NCBI GenBank assembly: GCA_959607715.1
Contig: CAUHNN010000023.1
Coordinates: 1 to 16,256, forward strand
Source of the DNA: an uncultured Eggerthella sp.
GTDB lineage: Bacteria > Actinomycetota > Coriobacteriia > Coriobacteriales > Eggerthellaceae
Direction of reading: 5' to 3'
DNA: 16,256 nt
Shown: one piece after another, positions 1 through 6,386 of the stretch
Layout: every line of letters begins with the position of its first letter
Position numbering within the stretch: position 1 is the stretch's first letter
Translations under genes and position numbers: made by a program
Notes under the pieces: generated by a model
Databases searched by the model: none
Seen by the model: only the letters and a program-made list of their open reading frames with translations
What the model was told of the DNA's origin: nothing

Positions 1-3
1 TGC

Positions 4-40
4 GCGAATCCTCGGGGCGCGTTTCATCAACGGGATTCGC
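4..40 (-). other. inverted repeat at the end of the SDR gene
   Basis: An 8-bp perfect inverted repeat (GCGAATCC at 4-11, GGATTCGC at 33-40) overlaps the last base of the dehydrogenase stop codon. On the minus strand it could fold just after translation ends and act as a transcript 3' end. No T-run is visible before the window edge, so calling it a terminator is only a possibility. Confidence 0.3.
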
Positions 41-840
41 TACAACATGGCTCCCATATCGATAACGACTTCACGGCCGGTGAACTTGGTTGCCTCGTCG
101 GATTCGGCGAGCCACAGCACCATCTTGGTGATGTCGATGGGATTGAGGAACTTGATGCCGCCGGGATTCTTTTCGTCCTCGAACATTTCCTGCCAGGAGT
201 CGAAATTCTTTCCCATGGTGGAGTTGACGAAGTCGACGTACTGCTGCGTTTCGCACATGGGGGTTCGCACCTTGGTGGGGCAGACGACGTTGCAGTAGAT
301 GGGAAGACCGGAGTTGCGCAGCTCGAGCGCAAGGGTTTTGGTCAGGCCGATGATGCCGAATTTCGTCATGCAGTAGGTGGCGAGCTGTTCGGTGCCCTTG
401 AGGCCCGACACGGATGAGATGTTGATGATGCGGCCATATCCCTGTTCACGCATGTATCGAGCGGCGTACTTATCGGTGCGCCAGGTGCCTTCCAGGTTGA
501 CGGCAAGGGCTTTCTCGACGGCTTCGTCGGAAAGCTCCCACGTGTAGCCGAAGTTGATGATTCCGGCATTTGCAACCACGACATCGAGTCGCCCGAAGGT
601 TTCCCAGGCGGTTGCGAATGCGGTTTCCATTTCTTCGGTTGAGCAGATGTTGGTTTTCAGGGCGAGGACCTCGGCGCCTTCGCTCTGTGCGAGCTTGATG
701 GTTTCAGCGAATCGCTCGTCGGTGGGATCGAGCATGTCGAGAAGGATGCAGTCGTAGCCTTTCTTGGCGAATTCCACGGCGTGGGTGCGGCCTTGGCCCA
801 TCGCGCCGCCGGTGATGAGAACGGTTTTCTTGTCGGACAT
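40..840 (-). CDS. short-chain dehydrogenase/reductase (SDR), mycofactocin/carveol-dehydrogenase-like
   Basis: A 266-aa classical-length SDR, a soluble NAD(P)-dependent oxidoreductase. The Rossmann glycine motif TGGAMGQG is at residues 10-17. An Asp at 35, at the end of the second beta strand, favours NAD(H) over NADP(H). The NAG motif is at 91-93 and the catalytic triad is Ser143, Tyr156, Lys160 (YCMTK). The GQGRTHAV start and the CPTKVRTPM segment after the active site resemble the subfamily holding mycofactocin-coupled SDRs and (-)-trans-carveol dehydrogenase; this is from memory of the family. The ATG at 838-840 has an AAAGGA ribosome site just upstream. The gene lies 61 bases behind the VOC gene on the same strand, so both are probably one operon. 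The substrate (an alcohol, a steroid or another secondary alcohol) cannot be told from sequence, and no mycofactocin genes are in the window. Confidence 0.9.
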   Translation of the reverse strand: MSDKKTVLITGGAMGQGRTHAVEFAKKGYDCILLDMLDPTDERFAETIKLAQSEGAEVLALKTNICSTEEMETAFATAWETFGRLDVVVANAGIINFGYTWELSDEAVEKALAVNLEGTWRTDKYAARYMREQGYGRIINISSVSGLKGTEQLATYCMTKFGIIGLTKTLALELRNSGLPIYCNVVCPTKVRTPMCETQQYVDFVNSTMGKNFDSWQEMFEDEKNPGGIKFLNPIDITKMVLWLAESDEATKFTGREVVIDMGAML

Positions 841-901
841 GACGGTTCCTTTCTAAGGTGGGCATCGGAATGGATGCCGCTGCGGGATGAATGCGCGTTT
901 G

Positions 902-1378
902 CTATTTGGAACGGGTCACGGCTTCGACGATGAAACCGAGCTTGTCGAGCGAGTCGTAATACGTGAAGCGGCATGAGGGGTCGATGAGCGATGTTCCCTC
1001 CATCCAGATGCCGATGCCCTTTTCCGCCATGAGTCGATTGGCTCGGTCTTGGTCGTCGACGTCGAAGCGGACGTGGTGCAGGCCCGACTGGCCCATTTTC
1101 AGGTAGTCGCTCCAGACGGTATCCTGTTCGCCGATGGGCTGCAGAAGCTCGATTTGGATGTTGAAGAAGTTGTAGAACGCGGAAAGGACCGGTGCGTCGA
1201 TTGGCTCGTCGCTTCCTTTGTAGATGCAGTTCTTGTAGAGAGACTCGCCTCCCGCATCAGGCTCGAGACCGAACACGTCGAGCATGCCTGCCTTCGCCTT
1301 TTCCAGGTCTTCGACAATGACTCCTACTTGAACGATTTCCCCGAATTCGTCGGTGACGGTAACGTCCTTGATCTTCAT
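902..1378 (-). CDS. VOC-superfamily (glyoxalase/methylmalonyl-CoA epimerase-like) protein
   Basis: A 158-aa protein with two beta-alpha-beta-beta-beta units typical of vicinal oxygen chelate proteins. The first opens with VQVGVIVEDLEKA (residues 16-28). The second opens with GLHHVRFDVDD (99-109) and ends GFIVEAV (148-154). Likely metal ligands are Glu77 (IELLQP), His101 or His102, and Glu152. The first-site histidine normal in methylmalonyl-CoA epimerase (HxGIAV) is Gln17 here, so epimerase activity should not be assumed. The ATG at 1376-1378 has a strong AAGGAGG site five bases upstream. It is the first gene of a probable operon with the SDR downstream, suggesting both act on the same small-molecule pathway, but the reaction is unknown. 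Confidence 0.85.
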   Translation of the reverse strand: MKIKDVTVTDEFGEIVQVGVIVEDLEKAKAGMLDVFGLEPDAGGESLYKNCIYKGSDEPIDAPVLSAFYNFFNIQIELLQPIGEQDTVWSDYLKMGQSGLHHVRFDVDDQDRANRLMAEKGIGIWMEGTSLIDPSCRFTYYDSLDKLGFIVEAVTRSK

Positions 1379-1395
1379 GGTTCCCTCCTTTTTTG

Positions 1396-1453
1396 CGTTT
1401 CCCCTCGAAACGCCTCTCCTGTATCGTAGTCGCGCTTACCTGTCGGGGAAACG
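1396..1453. promoter_or_regulatory. inverted repeats upstream of the VOC-SDR operon
   Basis: CGTTTCCCC (1396-1404) is repeated inverted as GGGGAAACG (1445-1453). The left arm can instead pair with a nearer GAAACG (1407-1412) to make a 6-bp hairpin. The repeats lie just upstream of the VOC ribosome site, where a regulator or an alternative leader fold could act. On the minus strand a GATAAT hexamer lies just upstream at about 1456-1461 and could be a -10 box, but I see no matching -35. The role is inferred. Confidence 0.3.
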
Positions 1454-1489
1454 GATTATCTGGCGTGCTTGTCCGAGATTTGGATTTCG

Positions 1490-1526
1490 GAAAAGAGAAG
1501 CCTCCCTTTAAAGGAAGGGAGGCTTC
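1490..1526 (-). terminator. rho-independent terminator of the carbonic-anhydrase-like gene
   Basis: A perfect 12-bp stem (GAAGCCTCCCTT at 1497-1508, AAGGGAGGCTTC at 1515-1526) with a 6-base loop. Read on the minus strand it is followed by TCTTTTCC, a T-rich tail, and it lies 28 bases beyond the stop of the minus-strand hexapeptide gene. On the plus strand no T tract follows. It should therefore separate that gene from the VOC-SDR operon. Confidence 0.85.
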
Positions 1527-1553
1527 GTGGAAAAGACCAAGACGGGGGAGGCT

Positions 1554-2111
1554 CTAGGCGTTCGCTGGATCGCGGAACACGGGAACGTTTTCCGGTTTGT
1601 AGTCGAGTACGCGTGCGTAGTCGATTGCATCGCCCACATAGGTTTTGTTGTTGAGCAGCTGGAGAGCGGCCTGATCGTCGCTGATGGTTTTCTTCACTTT
1701 GCCCGGGACGCCGGCGACCACGGAATTGGGCGGGATGACGGTGTTTTGCATGACGAGCGCGCCAGCCGCGATGACGGATCCCTCGCCGACGACCGCGCCG
1801 TTCATGATGGTGGCGTTCATGCCAACGAGCGCGCCTTTCTTGATGGTGCAGCCATGCACGACGGCATTGTGCCCGATATTGCAGCCTTCTTCGAGGATGA
1901 CGGGTAGCTCGCGGTCTGCGTGGATCATGACGTGATCCTGGATATTGACGTGCTCGCCTACGATGATGGGCGCCTCTTCGGCGCGAAGCACCGCGCTGAA
2001 CCATACCGAGCTGTTTTCACCGATGGTCACGTCGCCGGCTATCACGGCATCGGGCGCGATGAATAGAGCATGCTCGATATCGGGAAGCTTTCCCCTCGCT
2101 TCTACGATCAT
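1554..2111 (-). CDS. gamma-carbonic-anhydrase-like hexapeptide-repeat protein
   Basis: A 185-aa left-handed beta-helix protein built from hexapeptide repeats across residues 15-135 (for example IAPDAVIAGDVTIG and VVGEGSVIAAGALV). The gamma-carbonic-anhydrase signature is present: Arg43, NIQDHVMIH (56-64), and the metal ligands His64, His81 and His86, which form a zinc or iron site between subunits of a trimer. The acidic loop holding the proton-shuttle Glu of archaeal Cam is absent, as in the short YrdA/PaaY/CaiE group. The protein may thus be a carbonic anhydrase, a thioesterase-like or an acyltransferase-like member. The ATG at 2109-2111 has an AGGAGG site 8 bases upstream. It is a monocistronic unit with its own terminator. 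Confidence 0.88.
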   Translation of the reverse strand: MIVEARGKLPDIEHALFIAPDAVIAGDVTIGENSSVWFSAVLRAEEAPIIVGEHVNIQDHVMIHADRELPVILEEGCNIGHNAVVHGCTIKKGALVGMNATIMNGAVVGEGSVIAAGALVMQNTVIPPNSVVAGVPGKVKKTISDDQAALQLLNNKTYVGDAIDYARVLDYKPENVPVFRDPANA

Positions 2112-2149
2112 CGATAACCCTCCTGATCATGCGACGATAGATGCGTTTT

Positions 2150-2237
2150 CATGCCCGCTCTTCGCCGCTTCTCGATCGGGCATGTTTGAAACACGATAGC
2201 TGCTTCGTTGTCAAAGGCAATGTATTCCGCGTGGAAT
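2150..2237. promoter_or_regulatory. divergent intergenic region: inverted repeats and weak promoter for the minus-strand gene
   Basis: The gene-free stretch 2112-2372 holds an 8-bp inverted repeat (CATGCCCG at 2150-2157, CGGGCATG at 2177-2184) in the leader of the minus-strand gene. A 5-4-5 palindrome ATTCC-GCGT-GGAAT lies at 2224-2237. On the minus strand a perfect TTGACA (2209-2214 on plus) stands 17 bases from TTTCAA (2186-2191), a poor -10. The promoter assignment is tentative; the repeats are read directly. Confidence 0.35.
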
Positions 2238-2321
2238 CGGGCGAGTGACCTATCGGACTTATCGATGGACCGGCAGGGCGTCCTTCGATGAGCGGGTTCG
2301 GCGACTTCATTGAGTCGATGC

Positions 2322-2352
2322 TTGACCTTTACACTGTGTGAGGGTTGAGAAT
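2322..2352 (+). promoter_or_regulatory. MerR-type promoter and operator of the tipA-like gene
   Basis: TTGACC (2322-2327) and GAGAAT (2347-2352) are separated by 19 bp, the overlong spacer that MerR-family activators correct by distorting DNA. The spacer region carries an imperfect dyad, ACCTTTACAC (2325-2334) and GTGTGAGGGT (2336-2345), matching at 8 of 10 positions around one central base. The start of transcription would fall close to the ribosome site at 2360-2366, giving a very short leader. The arrangement implies that the encoded regulator controls its own operon. Confidence 0.75.
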
Positions 2353-2372
2353 CGTTTCCAAGGAGGTGCGTC

Positions 2373-3137
2373 GTGGGATCAGGCAGAGCCTACACGGTAG
2401 GCGAATTGGCGGAAATGGCTGGAGTCAGCACGCGTATGCTTCGTCATTACGACGAGGAAGGCTTGCTTTCGCCTCGCCGCTTGCCCAATGGGTATCGTTC
2501 GTATACAGAAGGGGACGTTAAGCGTCTTGCGGGGATCTTAGCCATGCGTTCATGTGGGCTTTCTTATGCGGAAATTAAAGCTATCGTTTCCGGCGAAGGC
2601 TCACCGTCTTCCGTTCTTTCTTCGCACCTCTCCGATTTGCGCACGCAGGAGCGTGAGCTTCATGAAGCGATCGATCGTACGAAGGCGGCGATCGCGCGTA
2701 TCGAAAGGATAGAGGCGATGGAAGCGGAAAAGGCGTTTGAGAATCTAAAGAATCAGGCTGTGAAGGAATCCGAGGAAGCGTTCGGTAAAGAGGCGCGTGA
2801 ACGTTATGGCGATGATGTCGTGGATAAGACGAATGATCGTTTGCTCGGCTTGTCGTGCGAGGAATGGAACGAGAAGGACGATTTGGAGAAAGCCGTTTTG
2901 CGTCAGCTTATTCGAGCGATGGAATCCGGTGCGGTGGATAGCCCGGAGGCGGTCGAGCTTGTTCGCATGCATCGTCGTTGGGTAGGTATTCATTGGGGTT
3001 GTGATCCTGAGCCTGAGGCGTACAACGGTTTGGCGATGGGCTATTTGGCCGACGAACGATTCATGCGTTACTACGACGATGCGTGCGGTTCAGGGGCCAC
3101 CGAGTTTTTGGTTGGTGCCATTCAGGCGGCAAACTAG
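2373..3137 (+). CDS. MerR-family regulator with TipAS ligand-binding domain
   Basis: A 254-aa transcription activator in two parts. Residues 6-75 are a MerR winged helix-turn-helix (YTVGELAEMAGVSTRMLRHYDEEGLLSP, then YRSYTEGDVKRL). A long charged coiled coil (about 85-130) is the dimer helix. Residues about 150-252 match the TipAS antibiotic-recognition fold, ending in the typical LADERFMRYYDDACGSGATEFL pattern. In the known relative TipA, the C-terminal domain traps thiopeptides and the protein then activates its own promoter. The start is GTG at 2373, chosen because AAGGAGG (2360-2366) lies 6 bases upstream. The HD-domain gene follows 17 bases later. The inducing ligand is unknown. Confidence 0.92.
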   Translation: MGSGRAYTVGELAEMAGVSTRMLRHYDEEGLLSPRRLPNGYRSYTEGDVKRLAGILAMRSCGLSYAEIKAIVSGEGSPSSVLSSHLSDLRTQERELHEAIDRTKAAIARIERIEAMEAEKAFENLKNQAVKESEEAFGKEARERYGDDVVDKTNDRLLGLSCEEWNEKDDLEKAVLRQLIRAMESGAVDSPEAVELVRMHRRWVGIHWGCDPEPEAYNGLAMGYLADERFMRYYDDACGSGATEFLVGAIQAAN

Positions 3138-3154
3138 GATTCAGGAGAGGCGAC

Positions 3155-3631
3155 ATGCTCGATGATGGATTTGATTTGGATTCGCGTGACGCGAGAAGCG
3201 CGAACGCGGGATGTTCTCAGGAGGAAGCTGCTCGGGAAATTGCAATTAGGGCGCATGCGGGCCAGATTGACAAGGCTGGAAGGCCCTATATCGAGCATCC
3301 GGCCCATGTTGCTTCCTCGGTCGAAGGCGAGCTGGCGAAAGCCGTGGCGTGGCTTCACGATGTCGTCGAGGATACTGCGATGACCTTCGACGATATCGCC
3401 TCTATGGGCGTTGACGTTGAGGTGATAGAGGCGGTGAAGACGTTAACGCGGGAAGAGGGCGAATCGTATTTCGCCTATATCGCTCGAGTCGGGTTGAATC
3501 CGTTGGCTCGTGAGGTGAAGCTGGCGGATCTAGAGCATAATAGCGATCTGGCCCGCCTCCCAGTTGTGACCGATGCCGATCTAGCGCGTGTTGAGAGATA
3601 CCGCCAGGCGAAGGCGATGCTCGCCAGGTAG
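3155..3631 (+). CDS. small HD-domain phosphohydrolase, RelA/SpoT hydrolase-like
   Basis: A 158-aa stand-alone HD domain resembling the (p)ppGpp-hydrolase half of RelA/SpoT proteins. The usual metal ligands can be placed: His48 in YIEHP, His68-Asp69 in LHDVVEDT, and Asp125 in VKLADLEHN; Glu72-Asp73 occupy the catalytic ED position. There is no synthetase, TGS or ACT domain, so only hydrolysis of (p)ppGpp or a related nucleotide is conceivable, and the substrate is not proven. An upstream in-frame ATG at 3083 lies inside the merR gene; the ATG at 3155 is preferred because AGGAGAGG (3143-3150) precedes it. It sits 17 bases after the TipA-like regulator, so it is probably induced with it, linking a drug-sensing switch to nucleotide turnover. 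Confidence 0.83.
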   Translation: MLDDGFDLDSRDARSANAGCSQEEAAREIAIRAHAGQIDKAGRPYIEHPAHVASSVEGELAKAVAWLHDVVEDTAMTFDDIASMGVDVEVIEAVKTLTREEGESYFAYIARVGLNPLAREVKLADLEHNSDLARLPVVTDADLARVERYRQAKAMLAR

Positions 3632-3770
3632 GGGCGCGGATGGAGCTCCTACGGTCGTTATTCCGATTCATCCCCATCGCCTTGCTGCATCTATCGACCT
3701 GCGTCGCGATGTTTGCCGGATCGGCTGATAACCTGTAGGGGCAATGGTGTTCAGCGAGAAAGGATTTCCC

Positions 3771-4196
3771 ATGAACCGTCGAATCGCGCTTATCGCCACC
3801 GCGCTTGTCTGCTGCCTCTCGTCGTTTCTCCTGCTCGGATGCTCTGCGTCTTCAGGCCAGACGGGCAACGGAAAACCTGAAGACGCTGGCTTCGAGCAGG
3901 TGGATGCTGAAACCGCGAAGAAGATCATGGACGAAGAATCCGATTATGTGATTTTGGATGTCCGTACTCAGGATGAATACGACCAGGGTCATATCCCCGG
4001 TGCCGCCTTATTGCCGCACGATGCCGTGAGCAGAGATGCGGAAAAGATCCTGCCGCGCAAAGATCAGCTCATTTTGGTGTATTGCCGCAGCGGCAACCGC
4101 AGTAAGCAAGCTTCTCAAGCGCTCGTCGATCTGGGCTACACGAACATAGTTGAATTTGGAGGCATCAACGACTGGCCTTACGATATCGAGCGATAG
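3771..4196 (+). CDS. rhodanese-domain lipoprotein
   Basis: A 141-aa secreted lipoprotein with a single rhodanese domain. The N terminus has a basic start (MNRR), a hydrophobic stretch and the lipobox LLGC with Cys24, so it should be lipid-anchored outside the membrane. The rhodanese domain covers about 42-140: VILDVRTQDEYDQGHIPGA (60-78) and the active-site loop CRSGNR (105-110) with Cys105, the six-residue loop of sulfurtransferases. It ends GGINDWP, as is usual. The ATG at 3771 was chosen over an upstream in-frame ATG (3744) because AAAGGA (3759-3764) precedes it and it gives a clean signal peptide. It may move sulfur or act in redox or cyanide handling; the partner is unknown. It appears to stand alone. 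Confidence 0.9.
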   Translation: MNRRIALIATALVCCLSSFLLLGCSASSGQTGNGKPEDAGFEQVDAETAKKIMDEESDYVILDVRTQDEYDQGHIPGAALLPHDAVSRDAEKILPRKDQLILVYCRSGNRSKQASQALVDLGYTNIVEFGGINDWPYDIER

Positions 4197-4270
4197 CGAA
4201 GGTTGCGACGCATGCGGCTGAAATTTCGAGCGGAGACTGAACCGATGATCGTTATGTGCGGGGTTGCGAA

Positions 4271-4840
4271 ATGAAGATTCTCATGGCGGGAAACAGCCTT
4301 ACGTCTGCCAACGACATGCCTTGCATGCTTGCGAAGATGCTCGATGCTGACGTGATGTGCGTTACGCGCGGTGGAGCACGCTTGGCTGAATTCAGCAACC
4401 CGAAAACCAGGACCGGTGCGCGCGTTTTGGGCGCATTGGCCGAAAGGCGCTTCGATTTCGTGGTGATGCAGGACATGAGTCATGCGGCGGCGAGCAATCC
4501 AGAGGCCCACCGTCGCGCGGTCGAGAAGATGTGCGCGCTTGCCCGTCAGAATGGTGCCGTGCCGGTGGTGTATGGGACATGGGCCTACCGGGAAGGCAAT
4601 CCAAGGATCGAGAAGCTCGGCTTGGGTGGTGCCGCGGAAATGGCGCGCCGCATGAGCGAAGGTTCCCTGAGCGCTGCGCGTGAATGCGATGCGCTTTGCG
4701 TTGACGCGGCTTCGATGGTGAAGCGACTTGAAGACGACGCCTGGTTCTACGCGGCCGACGGAATTCATCCGTCGGAGAAGGGATCGCACTTGGTGGCAAG
4801 CGCAATAGCTCAGAAAATCAGGGATTACGTGCGTTCGTAG
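4271..4840 (+). CDS. SGNH/GDSL-type hydrolase
   Basis: A 189-aa protein with the four SGNH blocks in altered form: block I GNSLT with Ser9, block II Gly34-Gly35, block III VVMQD (64-68) where GxND is usual, and block V DGIHP with Asp163 and His166. The Asp/His pair plus Ser9 could form the catalytic triad. Members are esterases, lipases or carbohydrate deacetylases. The Gln-Asp in place of Asn in block III resembles the DUF4886-like branch, whose substrates are not established. No signal peptide is seen, so it is probably cytoplasmic. ATG 4271 is taken as the start because MKILMAGNS begins the first beta strand; a GTG at 4256 is in frame, and neither has a strong ribosome site. Confidence 0.75.
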   Translation: MKILMAGNSLTSANDMPCMLAKMLDADVMCVTRGGARLAEFSNPKTRTGARVLGALAERRFDFVVMQDMSHAAASNPEAHRRAVEKMCALARQNGAVPVVYGTWAYREGNPRIEKLGLGGAAEMARRMSEGSLSAARECDALCVDAASMVKRLEDDAWFYAADGIHPSEKGSHLVASAIAQKIRDYVRS

Positions 4841-4915
4841 ATCAGGCCGACTTGGCGGGTATCTTTCGGAGCTCAAGCTTCGCTGTCCGTGTTTGTGTAC
4901 AGTCGGATCACCAGG

Positions 4916-4971
4916 GGAAGATACGATAGAGATGCACTGAGGGTATCTTCCGAACCAAGCGGATGGTTCGG
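4916..4971 (+). promoter_or_regulatory. structured leader with two overlapping hairpins before the J-domain gene
   Basis: Two perfect stems lie in the leader. Stem A pairs GGAAGATAC (4916-4924) with GTATCTTCC (4943-4951) around an 18-base loop. Stem B pairs CCGAACC (4950-4956) with GGTTCGG (4965-4971) around 8 bases. They share bases 4950-4951, so the full forms cannot both exist. Twelve bases after stem B comes the ribosome site AGGAAG (4983-4988). I match it to no known riboswitch class. A regulatory RNA element or protein-binding leader is inferred. Confidence 0.5.
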
Positions 4972-4992
4972 GAAAAGCTGTTAGGAAGCATC

Positions 4993-5847
4993 ATGAGTCT
5001 TGTCGAATGCAACGATCGCGTGCCAAGCGATATGCCGAACGACCCTTCTGGCGTTGGTGGTCTGGAAGAATTGAAGATCCGTCTCGCGCGCACGCGCGAG
5101 GCCCTTATCGACGTGCTCGTCCAGGCCGACGAAATCGAGCTGCAGGTGAACCCGAGCATCGTCCAGGATTACAGCGTCAAGATCGGCTGCTTCGAAAACG
5201 AGCTGCTCAAGGCCCAAATCGACGCGCGCAGGGCAAAGCGCAAACTCGCCCTGATCCAAGCGCGCCTCAATAGCGGGGAAGCGCCCAGGGAGGGTGAGAT
5301 CGAGGCTCAACTTGATGAAGAGTTCGCTGTTTGGGAAGAGGATCTGTCCAAGCGGCTGCAGGGCTACTTTGATGCGATTGACGCAAGGGCTTCTTCGCGC
5401 GTTCTTCTTCCCCATGAGGCGGATGAATTGAGGAAGCTACACCGCACTCTTACCAAAAGGCTCCACCCCGATGCGAATGTGGGCAACGAGGAAGAGTGCC
5501 GGCGCTTCTTCCTGATCGCGCAGGCGGCATACGAAAACGGCGATATCGAGTTGTTGCGCTCCGTCGAGGTGGCGACAAGCCACCTTGGCAAGAGCGCTCA
5601 GCTTCTTTCCAGTGAAGCGGAAGCTGCGGTAGAGCTTGAGTTGGCGCAAGCGCGTCTTTCGCTTGCTCGCGAACGCCTTGAGTCGCTCAGGTCGAGCAAC
5701 CCTTACCTTCTGAAGGAAAAACTGGAAGATTCGGAATGGGTGGCTCGCGTCGTCTCGGAGCTGAAAGAACGCACAGAAGAGCAGATTCGTGCGCGTGATT
5801 ATTTCCTTCAGAAAATCGAAGATGCGAAGGGGGCTAGCCATGAGTGA
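4993..5847 (+). CDS. coiled-coil J-domain (DnaJ-like) protein
   Basis: A 284-aa acidic, mostly helical protein. A heptad-rich region (about 25-100) precedes a J-domain-like segment (about 138-190): ELRKLHRTLTKRLHPDAN with the HPD tripeptide at 158-160, then the helix ECRRFFLIAQAAYENGD. A second coiled coil runs from about 205 to 280. The HPD loop is what stimulates Hsp70 (DnaK) ATPase, so a co-chaperone role is likely; there is no zinc-finger or C-terminal substrate domain of canonical DnaJ. ATG 4993 is preferred over the in-frame ATG 4963 because AGGAAG (4983-4988) precedes it and 4963 lies within a leader hairpin. Its end overlaps the HIRAN gene by 8 bases, so translation of the two is coupled. 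Confidence 0.8.
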   Translation: MSLVECNDRVPSDMPNDPSGVGGLEELKIRLARTREALIDVLVQADEIELQVNPSIVQDYSVKIGCFENELLKAQIDARRAKRKLALIQARLNSGEAPREGEIEAQLDEEFAVWEEDLSKRLQGYFDAIDARASSRVLLPHEADELRKLHRTLTKRLHPDANVGNEEECRRFFLIAQAAYENGDIELLRSVEVATSHLGKSAQLLSSEAEAAVELELAQARLSLARERLESLRSSNPYLLKEKLEDSEWVARVVSELKERTEEQIRARDYFLQKIEDAKGASHE

Positions 5848-6244
5848 CATCGCGATCGTTGGCAAGGCAACGTCTTTGCTGATCGGCTCTTGCTCGAATG
5901 GTGAAATTCCTTTAGGTCTTTCCGTTCCCTTTCCAACCACTATCACGCTCCACGAAGATATTCTCGTCGCCGGGACAAGCCATGTTGATGACATTGACGC
6001 CATTCTCGAAGGTGCTGCGCTGCCGTTCGAAGTGAAGCTGGTCAGGGACCCGGGCAACCTTCACGACACCTGGGCCATCAAGGTGATGAAGGGTTCGAAG
6101 CGCATCGGGTTTGTTCCGTGTGATTCGAACGAGGTGCTCGCGCGTTTGATGGATGGCGGAAAGCGAATCGAGGGAAGCGTTTTCGAGAAAGAGAAGCTTG
6201 GAAGATGGACCAAGCTCCATATGGAGGTGAAGTTAGTTGAGTAA
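5840..6244 (+). CDS. HIRAN-domain protein
   Basis: A 134-aa protein whose residues about 41-133 fit the HIRAN fold: VAGTSHVDD (43-51), KLVRDPGNLHDTWAIKVM (66-83), RIGFVPCDSNEVLARLMDGG (88-107) and the closing strand KLHMEVKLV. HIRAN domains bind single-stranded 3' DNA ends in the eukaryotic fork-remodelling protein HLTF; stand-alone bacterial forms are little studied. Residues 1-40 are an unassigned extension. The ATG overlaps the last 8 bases of the J-domain gene. The intact C-terminus shows that the phage did not insert into this gene, which is the last host gene before the prophage. Confidence 0.82.
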   Translation: MSDIAIVGKATSLLIGSCSNGEIPLGLSVPFPTTITLHEDILVAGTSHVDDIDAILEGAALPFEVKLVRDPGNLHDTWAIKVMKGSKRIGFVPCDSNEVLARLMDGGKRIEGSVFEKEKLGRWTKLHMEVKLVE

Positions 6245-6358
6245 TTCTGCGAAAATCATCCGTAAATGACGCAAATCGCGCAACGTGTAACAATTCGCGC
6301 AGGTCAGCCGCCCAATTCGGTACAATGCACTACAGTCCGATCAGCATTTAAACGGATT

Positions 6359-6386
6359 ATTCGGGCCCCCATTCGGGCCTACTTTT
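6359..6386. terminator. short hairpin and direct repeat at the host-phage junction
   Basis: GGCCC (6364-6368) and GGGCC (6375-6379) form a 5-bp stem with a 6-base loop, followed on the plus strand by TACTTTT. ATTCGGGCC occurs twice, at 6359-6367 and 6371-6379. The hairpin touches the integrase stop codon and could end transcripts from both sides. It is short, so confidence is low. The true attachment core must lie in 6245-6378 but cannot be defined without the right end. Confidence 0.35.

Noticed and set aside
4178..4876. A 232-codon minus-strand frame opposite the SGNH-type gene
   Set aside because: Composition is Arg/His/Ser-rich without a domain, and the plus-strand gene has all SGNH blocks.
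4963..4992. Earlier ATG start at 4963 for the J-domain protein
   Set aside because: It is inside leader stem B's loop and has no good ribosome site, while the ATG at 4993 does.
6301..6360. tRNA gene remnant at the attachment site
   Set aside because: TACAAT at 6321-6326 looks like a -10 box, but no TTCGA loop or acceptor stem can be drawn in the gap.
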